The notes under the pieces: model-generated
What the model saw: only the letters and a program-made list of their open reading frames with translations
Database searches by the model: none
What the model was told of the DNA's origin: nothing
Shown here: positions 35,738 to 46,700 of the stretch, in pieces
Position numbering within the stretch: the first letter of the stretch is position 1
Layout: every line of letters starts with the position of its first letter
From: Anolis sagrei
Taxonomy: Eukaryota; Chordata; Lepidosauria; Squamata; Anolidae
Length of the DNA: 64,000 nucleotides
Assembly: GCF_037176765.1 (NCBI RefSeq)
Contig: NC_090023.1
Coordinates: 127,295,866-127,359,865, forward strand
Direction: 5' to 3'
Translations under genes and position numbers: made by a program

Positions 35738-36145
35738 ACAACAACAACAACAACAACAACTTTATAAACCGCCTTCTTTCCCCAAGGGGACTCGGGACAG
35801 TTTACACACAAAGAAGGCAAACATTCAATGCCCAAACTCAAATACAAATATTTTAAAACAAACAGAATAATACAAAAACAATAACCATAAACTTATGACA
35901 AAAGAGAAATTAACACCAAAATGAGGACCAAATACAAATGATCGAATAAACTAATTATACCAATAACATCAATTAACCATTTAAACATAAAGCTTAGAAA
36001 AGGCAATTAAAATACATTAAAATGACTATCAAAGTTGTTCTTCTTATGTACCACAGCAGCAGTGGACTACAGATAGGTTAGCCAGCATTCCTGTGGAAAT
36101 GAGATGTCCTAATCCTCCTCCTCTCCATACGCCAAAGTGCTCAAG
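35738..36145 (-). mobile_element. L2 LINE 3' tail fused to the POU relic
   Basis: Minus-strand L2 3' end: (CAA)n at the left edge (a TTG tail on the element's strand), AAACCGCCTTCTTTCCCCAA, GGCAAACATTCAATGCCCAA and AATCCTCCTCCTCTCCATAC. Its 5' side continues without a break, in the same orientation, into the POU-domain sequence. The join is near 36140-36155. Confidence 0.8.
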
Positions 36146-36935
36146 TGTGTTTCCAAGAGCTCCTGCAAGTTCTCATTCCTGTCCGCTTCTTTCAGCCAAC
36201 GTTGGAGGAGTGGTTTCAGCTTGCTTATGTTCTTGAAGCTGAGCTGCAAAGCTTCAAAGGGGCAGATGGTGGTCTGGCTGAACATCTTCGCATACAACAA
36301 TCCCAGGACAAGTCCCAAGTCTGCCTGGGTGAAGCCCATTGCAATCCTTTTGTGCTTCAGCTCCTTAGCAAATTGTTCAATTTGTGCTGAGGTCGCTTTC
36401 TCTTGGCATTCTCCTCCTCTCCTTCTCCTCTGCCGCATTCCTGGACCTGTTCCGGGGGGACACGCTCTTCACTGGGGCTGGGGCTCCTGTGGCTGTGGGG
36501 GCTGCTTGGGAGGCTGCTGATGCCACTGGTGCCGGCGCTGCTGGTACTGCTTCCCGCGAGGCTGCCAGGACTGCAGGAGGGCTGGGGCCCGTAGCCTGGA
36601 GAGGAGGAGGAGGCAGTTGCTGCTGCTCCAGCATCGTTGGGGCCCACCATGTAGTAGTAGCAGGCCCCGTCATTGGGCTGCCCTTACTGTGCCTCGAGCC
36701 TGACCTTAGGGCCCTTGGCTTCCCTGGGTGGAGGCGAGGGTCCTCTATAGGGACTCAGGGTCACCCCTGCGGGGTATGTCCAGGCCTCCCCTCTGGCTGA
36801 GAAGGGGAAGAAGGTCCGGGATGCCTTGCCTCTGCGACCTCCAAGAGCCCACCCAGGGGCCTGTAGTCCAGCTTGAACTCATTTTAAGCCTCAGGCACAA
36901 AGGGAGGCCCCGTTCCGAATGAGGCCCTGTCAGGA
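36141..36935 (-). pseudogene. Class V POU (POU5F1/POU5F3-type) retrocopy, broken
   Basis: On the minus strand 36145-36380 encodes most of a POU-specific domain: [20 protein letters not shown], then [20 protein letters not shown], then [10 protein letters not shown] and [20 protein letters not shown]. In living family members this domain binds the ATGC half of the octamer site; OCT4-type proteins keep cells pluripotent. The domain runs without introns although POU5 genes split it, so this is a processed copy. Upstream there is a proline/serine-rich, GC-rich N-terminal part with frame changes near 36400-36440 and 36770 and at least two stops. TTICPFEAL carries P where the family has R, and NISKL replaces NMCKL. 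The POU homeodomain is absent: after NLQE the frame runs into an L2 tail and stops. The ENLQE ending favours POU5F1 over POU5F3, but subtype is unsettled. Confidence 0.85.
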
Positions 36936-38690
36936 GGCAGCTGAGGCGGCTGTGGACCAGGAAAGAGTAGCCCAGTTGGCCGCAATGGCCGAAGGGAACC
37001 CTCGAAGGATGGATATATTTAGTTGGAAGCTCAAGAGAGTCCGAAATGCCTTGGGGACTTGAAGAGGAAAGTCCAAAACTTCTCCTGGACTTGAGAAGAG
37101 AGCCTAACACATGGTTTGGACTTCAGGAGAGTCTTGAATGGGAAAAGACTTCTCCAAACAAGACAGACAGAAAGCAAGGCCAAGATTCTCCTGGCCTCTT
37201 CCTCACTTCCAAGTTCTCCAACTTCAGCCTTCTTCTCTCCAGCAGCCCTCCAAAACTCAATACTTTGAAGCTCACCTTAAGTATTTCAGCTCTGGTCAAT
37301 AGCAGGGTCAAACCCAGGTGTTCAAGAAGAAGGACTTTTCTTTGCTCTTGGCAGGAGGCTTCAAGATGTGAAGCAGAGCATCCCAGACTCAGAAGGGAAG
37401 AAAGGAAGGCCCAGCTTATTTATTGTTTAAGAGACTGTTCTTGGCCTTGGGCACATAGTATTGCAGTTACTGCATTTCCAACATACCATAAATGGTGGAG
37501 ATCAGCAAATAATACAAGCCCTGGGAAAATGTTAGCTATTGTCATAATGGAATTGGCCAGACTCAGTAAAACAGGTCAGCATACAGATGAGTCTTTAATT
37601 CTTATTTTATGCAAATAGGATAATAGGATTTGTAATGCAATCAATATTTTCCCCCAATATTTGTGTAGCCAAATGCATTACAAATGTGGCTTAATTACAG
37701 CTCCTGCACACATTATTCTGACTTCCAGCTTTAACAGAAGCATGTGTAATGGATGGAACATAGCAGAAATGCTCAGGTAAACTTCAGTTGCTTATAGGAG
37801 TCTGTCATTTTATCACTACTGGTGTAATGATGGATCCAGGGCAGAAACAGCAATCATACCATGAAGCCATATATCACCCATTAAATGTTTGAAAAGAATT
37901 GCTTTAAAAGTCCAAAAGAGATTGGATAGTTGGCTGGGAATCCTGCATTGGCTACTTCAGTAACAGAATCATCATTCACTCATGCGGCAATCGATGGCAG
38001 ACTGGATCTCCTTCACCTCAAGCAGCTGATGTGGGGTTTGGGGAGCTGTGACACCATTGCCATGATTGTAACTACCCCCAAACATACCTGACTTCTGCTG
38101 CATGGAAGGAAGAACCAATCTGCTGGTGAATGGGGCACAATTGAATAACATTTCCGTCAGGTTTCAGGGGGTTGGGCAAGGAGAGCTAGTATTTAGTTAA
38201 GTATACTTAGCAAACACTGAATTTGCACAGCCTAAATGATGCTCTTTTCCCTTGATCCCAGTCCTGCTGCAACATGCAACATTCCTCTCCTCTCAACTTA
38301 TTTTCTAAGCCTGAGGGTTTTAAGTCAGTTTTAAAAATCCTCCAGAAATCATAACAGTTTGTCTTTTCTGAAATTATTTGTGTTTATATCCTGCTTTCCC
38401 TCTCATTGTGTTCAAAGTGGTCTACATAGCTTTCCATTTTCTCACATTATCTTGTTATCAACCCTATGTGGCCAAATTATTAATGAGAATGAACACAGAA
38501 GTTTGGAGAGTGTGCTTGAACTTATTGGGAGGGACAACATTTCTCACCCTTTGTCCTGGCTTAGTAAATTGGGTGTGAACGATTTATGCACTTTTAATTT
38601 AAATGTATAGCAGCCAAAGTAAGCTGAGGACAATGTAAGAAAGTGGGAGAGGAGAAAGAAACTGGGACATTTTTTAAGCAGCTGAAAATC
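36936..38690. other. Moderately GC-rich flank, then AT-rich intergenic DNA
   Basis: 36936-37420 is more GC-rich than its surroundings and could be leader sequence of the POU retrocopy, but I cannot show homology. A 190-residue plus frame at 37046-37618 crosses it; it has no domain and low-complexity stretches. Beyond 37.6 kb nothing was recognised. Confidence 0.4.
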
Positions 38691-38695
38691 TAGGG

Positions 38696-38937
38696 CAGGG
38701 GTCCTCAAACTTTTTAACTTTTTAACTCTCTCAGACTGTTGGGGGGCCGGACTATATTTTGAGAAATACATGGACAAATTCCTATGCATACAGCAGATGT
38801 ATTATTTGTACTGCAAATAATGAAAGAACAATACAGTATTTAAAATGATGAACAATTTTAACCAACATAAACTTACCAGTATTTCAGTGGGAATGGTGGG
38901 CCTGGTTTTGGCTGATCAGATAGTCAAGTTAAGTCAG

Positions 38938-38984
<47 letters not shown>

Positions 38985-39062
38985 GTGACTTGAAGTTGTT
39001 TCAGACTTAGGCTGACCCTAAGTCTAAAGTTTAGACCAGGGGCCATAGTTGGAGAACCCCTG
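38696..39062. mobile_element. hAT-type MITE with internal (GTT)n
   Basis: CAGGGGTCCTCAAAC at the left and GTTGGAGAACCCCTG at the right. Perfect 8-bp target duplication ATCTAGGG at 38688-38695 and 39063-39070. A (GTT)n array lies at about 38940-38982. A second copy of the family is at 54378-54705 in the opposite orientation. Confidence 0.9.
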
Positions 39063-39095
39063 ATCTAGGGGAACAAAAGATTAATTGTGACTTCA

Positions 39096-39592
39096 AGTGC
39101 AGCTGTACTGTAAAATTAATGCAGTTAACACCATTTTAACTGCCATGGTTGAATGCTATGCAATCTTAGTATTTCTTGGTTTACAAGGTCTTTAGTCTTT
39201 TCTGCCAAAGACAGCTGGTGTCTCACCAAACTACAATCCCCCAGATTACATAGCATTGAGCCTACTTTTTTTATCATGTCAGAAGCGACTTGAGAAACTG
39301 CAAGTCACTTCTGGTGTGAGAAAATTGGCTGTCTGTAGAGATGTTGCCCAGGGAATGCCCAGATGTGTTACCATCCTGTGGGAGGCTTCTCTCATGTTCC
39401 CACATCGGAAGCCGGAGCTGACAGAGGGGAGCTCACCCCGTCTCATGGATCTGAACTGCCAACCTTCAGGTCAGCAGTTCATCCACCACAAGAGTTTAAC
39501 TCATAATAATAATGGCATAATCCATTATTATTATTATTAAGCCTATGCAATGGTGTCAAACTGCATTAATTCTGCAGTGTAGATGCACCCCT
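39096..39592. mobile_element. hAT-like MITE, CAGGGGTGCATCTA family, split by a SINE
   Basis: Left part AACTGCCATGGTTGAATGC to ACATAGCATTGAGCC, right part TGGTGTCAAACTGCATTAAT to GTGTAGATGCACCCCTG. The SINE at 39266 separates them, and AGCCTA appears on both sides of it. Confidence 0.75.
39266..39509 (-). repeat. tRNA-derived SINE, second lizard family
   Basis: Reverse copy: CTTTTTTTATCATGTCAGAA at the left (A-tail complement), GTTGCCCAGGGAATGCCCAG, TCATGGATCTGAACTGCCAA and GAGTTTAACTC at the right, next to (AAT)n. Confidence 0.82.
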
Positions 39593-39599
39593 GGTTTCC

Positions 39600-40536
39600 A
39601 ATTAGAATCCACCATCTTACATTCTAAACCTGTTTGTCTTTTATTCTCTCCAGGATGCTCACAAGAACTTCCTTTCACCACACTATTCAAAATCTTATTT
39701 AGCTTTGATATAACTTGTGGATTAATCCTTTCCCCCAGAGAACCAATACAAAGGTTTCTTTTGTTTCTCTGAATGTTCATGGTTTTGACTACAATGTGAA
39801 GGAATGAAATTCCACTTATCTTCAAACAACTTTTCCATTTATCAAAGGAGTGCTTTTATGTTTATATACTATCAAGGCACCTTGTATACATAAAAAAAAA
39901 TTCATGGAAGTACCTTGTTTTTATTGCTTAGTTTTATTTCATTACTTTATTTTCTGATGAATTAAAGTTGAGAGAAATGGCACTGACTACAAGAATATAT
40001 GAGGTAAACTGATGTGTGTGCATGTACACAAATATTTAAATTGGAAATTGATGGTTTCATGTAGCTACACAAACATATTTGATATGCCTGTTGTAATGCA
40101 GAGAAGCTACAATTACAATGGTGTAGAACTAAAAGAAGATAAATATTAATTCTAAATCAGTATTTAGAAAACAATGGCTATATTTGAAGAGCCATACCAT
40201 ACCAAATAAGTAAGTTAAGTAAGTAAGTAAGATGGCCAAGTGGTGTTAATTGAAGAATTCTTGCCTCTCCCCGCTGTGACATAATGTAAAATAAATAACC
40301 TGTAGTTCACGTTTGATCAGCCCACATGCTGCCTTGCCAGAGAAAGAAAATATGCCACACAGGTGAACAGTAAAGAACATATAGTTTACTCTTTGTAGTT
40401 CAGAACAACACATATACAATGTGATCAGTTGCATCAACTCACATAATGTCCTTTTATGAGAGACTTAAAATGGTCTTTCTTTTGTCCATGAGGATAAATT
40501 CCATCAGCATCTCATGAAGCGAGAGTACACTCCAAA

Positions 40537-40567
<31 letters not shown>

Positions 40568-40940
40568 AATCCCTCTCCTCTCTTTTCTCTCAGTATGTGC
40601 ATAGCTCAAGCCTGAACAAAAATGTAACACTATCCAAAAGTCCCATGCTCAGCCATCTCACCGGGCATTGTCGGACCAATCAGCTTCATACATCTTATTT
40701 TACAGTTGACACACACTGACTAATTCCTTGCATGCTCCAACAAACCCGGGGGAGGGGGGGCATTTCTGGCTTAATTTCTTACAAGGTCTGTGTATTCATT
40801 TATTAAACCGTGATGCCTCTGTATAGTCCAATATGTCATGAGATTAGCTGAAATTAGCAAGCACATTATTGTGACTTTAATGACATCATCTGAGGAGAAA
40901 CTCTGAAGATTTCCCAATGCATCCTGCACAGAAATAGACA
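39600..40940. other. Intergenic, no gene recognised
   Basis: (CT)n at about 40535-40567 and a short (AAGT)n near 40206-40230. No domain in the short frames. Confidence 0.35.
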
Positions 40941-40942
40941 TA

Positions 40943-41208
40943 GGCCCCTTCCACACAGCTGTATAAAATCCACATTGAGCTGGGTTATATGGCAGTGTGG
41001 ACTCAGAAAACCCAGGGCCCTTCCACACAGCCATATCATGGCAGAAAATCCCACAATATCTACTTTCAACTGCGTTAACTGAGTCCACACTGACATATAT
41101 TCCAGTTCAAAACAAATAATGTGTGATTTTATTCAGCTGTGTGGAAGGGTCCCCAGTTCAAAGCTGATATTGTGGATTATCTGTCTTGATATTCTGGATA
41201 ATATGGCT
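40943..41208. mobile_element. MITE of the GGGCCCTTCCACACAG family, outer copy
   Basis: Left part 40943-41014 (GGCCCCTTCCACACAGCTGT, GGCAGTGTGGACTCAGAAAA) and right part 41152-41208 (CAGTTCAAAGCTGATATTG) are separated by another copy of the same family. Confidence 0.7.
41015..41151. mobile_element. MITE of the same family, inner copy
   Basis: GGCCCTTCCACACAGCCATA to CAGCTGTGTGGAAGGGTC. It sits inside the outer copy at an internal CCCAG site, which also appears at its right boundary (CCCCAG). Confidence 0.78.
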
Positions 41209-43240
41209 TTTTAGTCAATTTCCAAAAAGAAATAAGAAACATGGAGTGCTTGTCAAGCCTTTCAGTATAAAATAGTCACTTGCTTATTCTTCCAGTAGAT
41301 GAAATGGAGAGAGAAGAATATCCACCCCCACCCCCCGCAAATTTTGGAGCAAAGTGTGTCTCAAATTTTAATTTTTGGAACTACATTGTGCTCTCTGTAT
41401 CCATTGGGATGTGGTGCCAGGATCCTAGTACATGAATGCTCAAGTCCCATTCTATACAATAGCATAGTAAAAGAATGTCTGATTTTAAAATGGCAAAACC
41501 AATTATAATTATAATAATAATTATTATTATTACTACTACTACCTCAAGAGAAGATTTTTTTTCAGGAATTCATACCTGTCTCTCCTTGTGGCTCAAGGCA
41601 AGGCACAACATAGCTAAAAAATACACCACCATAAAACATTATATTAAATACACATATTAAAGTGTTATTTCTATGAAATACCAATATTAAAATACACAGA
41701 CTAAAAGATTAAAACACAGTAAACATAAGGCATGAGTTTAAAATACATAATGATATCAAGCATGTGTTTAATTTGGCTATATGAAGAAAATCAGCACGAA
41801 AAGGTAACCTTTCTACATTCTGTTTGCTTGATCTTTCAATTAAGGCATCTACATTCACCTCTTTTATGTCATACTAAGACAGCCCTGAACAGACTCAGAA
41901 GTGGAGTGGGCAGATCAAAAGGCAACCTGGCAAAATGGCACTACCTAGGACAGTGGTTTTTAACATGTGGGCCACAGACCACCAGTGGTCCACAGGGACG
42001 AAAATCTGATCTGTGAGCCTCCTTCCTCTTTTATTTTATTTTATTTTATTTTATTTCTGCTCCTTTTGCACTGCCTGCCACTTCTTCACTGTCGCTAACC
42101 ATGTTCTGTATCAGAAACTAGAGCTGATATAGTCTATCCAATGCAATTTTCTGAATCAACACCCTAAATCAAATCTAAAGTTGACCAAAAACTGATCTCT
42201 TAATGTCATTAAGAGATTAGTGATATACTTAAATTTGTCTATCCAATATATAACCAAAACATCTGCAAATAAAACTGTTGTCATTCAATGGATACATTTC
42301 ACATTTCATTTTGCATCATTTTCTTTTTCATTTTACTTCCTTTCTACTTGTATATTTGCACTCCACATTTTAGCCACAGGTTGGAAATGCTTTTCACAGT
42401 CAGTGCCTGAAACTGCAATTGATTCATTCCACGCAATCAGCATAAATCATTCAGACCTTTGAGGAATCCTAAAACAGAACGATACCTAGAAGAATACTTC
42501 CTGGGAAACAGAAAAAATATATCCCCAAACCATAGAAAGCTACCGATATTCTATAAGAAAATGTGGTTTTTTTTTTCTTTCCACTGGAAGTCACTCTTCA
42601 CTGCAATCCATCCAGATTTAATTATGAGGCAATATGGCAGATGGCATCCTTGCTTTTATTCATTCTTTTTGGCATCTAAAATTAATTCTTTTTGGCATCT
42701 AAGACAGAATCTGCCTAGGAATAAAAATAATATCATAATAAATTAGATAACAATTTGCTGCCCTTTCATGTTACCCAAAATCAGTTGCCAAGGCACACTT
42801 CTTGAGTATCAGCAACAGTATGCCCAATGGTAAGGCCAACCTTGATTTCTTTCCATTTGTATATAATTTTTAAAAGCAGTACATTGCAATTACCCTTCTC
42901 CCAAACTTCCCTGTCTCTTTTTCCAACATAGTTCAATGCAGTGTCACCTTGTACAGAGTGAAATCAATCAGATTTCATACTCTATTATTCCACAGCTTTA
43001 AATGAGAAGATCTTGGGTCTTATGTTAAAAGGTGATCTGTAGTACAGCAGATAAATCAGAGTCCCTAATTACTGGGAACCATGATGGCAGGAGAAGGGGC
43101 ACCCAATGACTTCAGTTAAATATCAGGCTATTTCTGGGATGAAACAGGCTCTCTTAGCCAGGATGCAGTAGACTGTTAACACCCTGTAGGAGAAAAAGGG
43201 ACCCTCAAGTATTTAAGGAACTAAAAACAGCAAAAGTTTA
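41209..43240. other. Intergenic, no gene recognised
   Basis: An (ATT/ATA)n tract at 41505-41535 is followed by a possible LINE 3' tail (to about 41720) that I could not assign; (TTTTA)n at 42030-42057. No coding region was recognised. Confidence 0.35.
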
Positions 43241-43243
43241 ATA

Positions 43244-43473
43244 TAGTCGGCCCTCCATATTTGTGGGTTCTGCACCCACAGATTCAATCACCTGTAGCTT
43301 GAAAATATCCCCCCAACAACAAAGTCCAAAAAGCACACCTTGATTTTGGCATTTTATATAAGGAACAACATCTTATTGTGCCATTGTATAGAATGGCCTT
43401 GAGTATCTACAGATTTTGGTATCTAAAGGAGTTCCTGGAACCAAATTCCAGCAGATACCAAGGTTCCACTTCT
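43244..43473. mobile_element. Tigger/MER2-like element, non-autonomous
   Basis: AGTCGGCCCTCCATATTTGT, GGGTTCTGCACCCACAGATT and, near the right end, CAGATTTTGGTATCTAAAGG and AGATACCAAGGTTCCACTTC. This is the layout of mammalian MER2-like Tigger ends. TA flanks it on the left. Confidence 0.75.
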
Positions 43474-43587
43474 ACAGTTGTGTGCAATGGAATCTCACTA
43501 GAAATTCAATATGGTAGTTATGAATGTTATGTATTTATGTTTCCCTCCATAGCCTCTAGTTTAGGGAACCATATAAGGGCCATGTAA

Positions 43588-43870
43588 GTAAAGGTAAAGG
43601 CTTCCCCTGACATTAAGTCTAATCATGTCTGACTCTGGGGGGTTGGTGCCCATCTCCATTGCTAGGCCGAAGAGCCAGTGTTGTCCGTAGACACCTCCAA
43701 GGTCATGTGGCCGGCATAACTGCATGGAGCACTGTTACCTTCCTACAGAAGTGATACGTATTGATCTACTCACATTTGCATGCTTTCAAACTGCTAGGTT
43801 GGCAGAAGCTGGGCCTAACAGCAGGAGCTCACCTCGCTCCCCAAATTCGAACCACCAACCTTTCAGCCAT
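43588..43870 (-). repeat. Sauria-type tRNA SINE, head lost
   Basis: Reverse copy: AAAGGTAAAGGCTTCCCCTG at the left and CCAAATTCGAACCACCAACC at the right; the final part of the tRNA-like head is missing. Confidence 0.85.
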
Positions 43871-44532
43871 GAAAATCCTTCAATCCCTCAGTTCTGAGCA
43901 GCAACCACTGTGACAAGGCCTGTTTCCTTTTCAATCAGGACACAGTCCCTCTCATTCAAGTAACCCCCGGCATGTAGGGGAATTGCGGCAGGGGTCCTGC
44001 TTATGACTCTTGCACTGGAGATTGTTCACGGAAAGGGGTGGTAACATCAGCCAACTGCTTCCTGAGTGACAGATGAACAAACCCCCATGTATCACAGCAG
44101 CTGCTTTCTCTAAGTGAGGATCAGGGCACAGGGTCAGGATTTGAAGCAAACCAACAAATAAAATACATTAACAAAGTAACAAAAATATCTTGTGGCAACT
44201 CAAAGAAAATTTTGCAAATAGGTATCGTGATTTATACATTGTTCACTTGTCAATATTTTCTGCTTTTAATTTCAGTCAAATCTCCCTCTCTACAGCTCCT
44301 CTCAGGTTAATGTGAAATTTATATGAAAAACAGAAAGCTTTAAAATAAAATAAATATATATTATCTTTTCCCCGAACCATAAAGAACTGCTTATAGATAA
44401 CAACAGGCTAAGGAATGCTCTATTGTTTTAACTGACCTGTTTTAAAGAGCTCGTTCCCTTTTAAAATTGCATTTTTAATTCATAGCTGATTTATAATCCT
44501 GTAATTACTTTGTTTCTGTTTTGTATGTTTTT
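43871..44532. other. Intergenic, no gene recognised
   Basis: No gene or named repeat was recognised. Confidence 0.3.
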
Positions 44533-44765
44533 AATGAGAGCCAGCTTGGTGTAGTGGTTTGAGTTTTGGACTGGGATTCTGGGTGATCACGACTCAGTTA
44601 ACTACTTGGCCATGGAAGCTCACTAGGCAATCTTAGGCAAGTCACATTCTCAAAGGAAAGCAATGGCAAAGCCCCTCTGAACAAATTCTGCCAAGTAAAA
44701 GCCATGATAGGGTTGCCTTAGCATTGCCATGGGTCAAAAATTACTGGAAGGCACAAACAACAATA
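44533..44765 (+). repeat. MIR-like tRNA SINE, full copy
   Basis: AGAGCCAGCTTGGTGTAGTG, GCAAGTCACATTCTCAAAGG, GCCATGATAGGGTTGCC, GGAAGGCACAAACAACAA. The tRNA-like A box is recognisable and the B box is worn. Confidence 0.8.
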
Positions 44766-44845
44766 ATGTTGTTATTTGCATTGTTCTTTTACACTGTGAG
44801 CAGCTAGGAAGGAATTCAAGATATAAATAAATACTAATACTAATA

Positions 44846-45172
44846 CAGATCGAGCATGCCTTATCCAGAATGTTGGGACCAGAATTGCTCTATTATTATT
44901 ATTATTAGTATTAGTAGTAGTATTAGTAGTAGTAGTATTTGGGTTATAGAATGCTTGCATATACATAATGAGATATCTTGGAGATGGGATACAAGTCTAA
45001 ACACAAAGTTAATTGATACGTATTTCATATACACCTTATGCACACAGCTTGATAATATATTTATATAAGCTTTTACAAGATGCACATAGTATGAAACAAG
45101 GTTCTGTGTATTCAAACATCTGAAAACAATGCTGGATTTGTACAGAATTCTGGATAAGAGATGCTCAGTGTG
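44846..45172. mobile_element. Tigger/pogo-type MITE with internal (ATT/AGT)n
   Basis: Ends CAGATCGAGCATGCCTTATC and ATAAGAGATGCTCAGTGTG are inverted copies. TA flanks both sides (44844-44845, 45173-45174). The interior CATAATGAGATATCTTGG matches the family consensus as I recall it. A trinucleotide array at 44889-44939 has expanded inside. Confidence 0.8.
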
Positions 45173-45234
45173 TAATAAATAGTAGCAGGATGATAGTCAA
45201 CATGTCATCAGATGCATGAAATCATTGAAAGATG

Positions 45235-45600
45235 AAGAGGAGGAGGAGGAGAGGAGGAGGAGGAAGAAGAAGGAGGAGGAAGAGGTGTAACAGCAGCAGT
45301 TGAGGAGGAGGAGAAAGGTGGAGCAGCAGCAGCAGCATTAAACAAGAAAGAGGAGGAAAAAGGAGAGAGCAGTGCCTATCCCAATGAAACCCAAGCTTAA
45401 ACACAAAATTCAAGATTTATTCCTCCTTTTCCTCCTCAACTTCTTCTTCCTTCTTCTTTTCCTCCTCCTTTCCCCTCCTCTTCCTCTTTCCCTAATTCTC
45501 CTCTTTCTCCTCTTGTTCCGCCTCTTCTCCTTCCTCCCTTCTTCCTCATCCTCTCCTACTTTATCCAAGTCTCTTCCCCCTCCCTTTCTGTTATTCCTCT
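45235..45600. repeat. Polypurine tract followed by polypyrimidine tract
   Basis: 45235-45372 is almost all purine on the plus strand (GAG/GAA with GCAGCAGC islands); 45418-45600 is almost all pyrimidine. Between them 45379-45415 is a second interior piece of the Tigger-type MITE (CTTAAACACAAAATTCAAG). The tracts are partly complementary (GTTGAGGAGGAG against CTCCTCAAC). Confidence 0.8.
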
Positions 45601-45728
45601 TCTACTCCATACATCATGTTGCCTTTTCTCCTGCAACTCTAACAACTGCTGGACTTGAAGGTTCTTGAGAAGACTCTGGCTTAGGCTTTGGCTCCCACCC
45701 AAAGGCTCAGCCTGTGGTCTAGTCTGCC

Positions 45729-45945
45729 CCTGGGTGCATCTATACTGTAGAATTAAGGCAGATTGACACCACATGAGCTGCCATGGCTCAATGCTATGGA
45801 ATCCTGGGAGTTGTAGTTTGGAGTACATTCCTTGGCAGAAAAGCAGTAGATTTCATAAAACTGCAGCTTCTAGGATTCCACAGCATTGAGCCATGGCAGC
45901 TCCCCTAGTGTCAAACTGTATTCATTCCACAGTGTTGAGGGACCC
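45729..45945. mobile_element. hAT-like MITE, CAGGGGTGCATCTA family
   Basis: CTGGGTGCATCTATACTGTA, CCATGGCTCAATGCTATGG with its inverted copy CCACAGCATTGAGCCATGG, ending ATTCATTCCACAGTG. Confidence 0.78.
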
Positions 45946-46404
45946 CAAATCTGTTTGCCTAATCTTAGAAAGTACATGATTGAAATGCAGTTCCCATCAT
46001 TTTTAGCCTAGGAGCTGTCAGAGGTCCCTACCACCCCAGAATGTGGGAGATAAGAGAAAGGGTACATTATTTTGCCCTGACCACACTATGCTATGTTCTG
46101 CCCATTAGTTGGGATAAACATGCCAGGGTGATTTCTTCTTCTAAGTACAGCTTGAGCATCCCTGATCTGTAATACTGAAATCCTCTAAAATTGCCCACCT
46201 TTGCTTTTTAATGGTTCAGCATCCCCAAAAATATGTTTTTATGCTCTCTCTCTCAATCTCTCTCTCTCTATATATATAATTGAATAAAGTTACCCCCAGG
46301 TAATGAAAGATAAATTAATTCCATTTTATTTTATCTTCTATATAAGATGCAAAATCTTAAACATTTCTACTCCCAGCCATTTCAGGCAAGGAATAATTAA
46401 TCTA

Positions 46405-46438
<34 letters not shown>

Positions 46439-46484
46439 TAGTTAGTTAGTTATATACTATTGTCAATGTACATAAAGCTGGGAG

Positions 46485-46700
46485 AGACTACAAGAGTAGT
46501 CCAATCTAACTCCCTGCTGTGTATAAGGAATACGCAATCAAAGCACCCCCAACACATGGCCATCTAGCCTCTTCTTTAAAAATCTCAAGAGTAGACTCCT
46601 AGTTTCCAGAACAGCAGAAAACAAGCTTGATCCCTCTCAATGTGACATCCTTTCAATTATTTAAACATGGCTATCATGTCTCCTCTTGGCCTTCTTTTCT
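46485..46700 (-). mobile_element. CR1 LINE 3' fragment
   Basis: AGTCCAATCTAACTCCCTGC, CACATGGCCATCTAGCCTC, GAACAGCAGAAAACAAGCTT and GGCTATCATGTCTCCTCTTG: CR1 3' sequence in reverse, diverged. Confidence 0.78.

Noticed and set aside
36357-36800. Alanine/serine/glycine-rich plus- and minus-strand frames
   Set aside because: They are alternative frames of the GC-rich N-terminal part of the POU relic, and their low-complexity composition explains their length.
37046-37618. 190-codon plus-strand frame beside the POU relic
   Set aside because: It has no recognisable domain and mixed composition, and may partly lie over leader sequence of the retrocopy on the other strand.
45222-45668. Leucine- and phenylalanine-rich frames resembling membrane segments
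   Set aside because: They are translations of the polypurine/polypyrimidine tracts, not membrane proteins.
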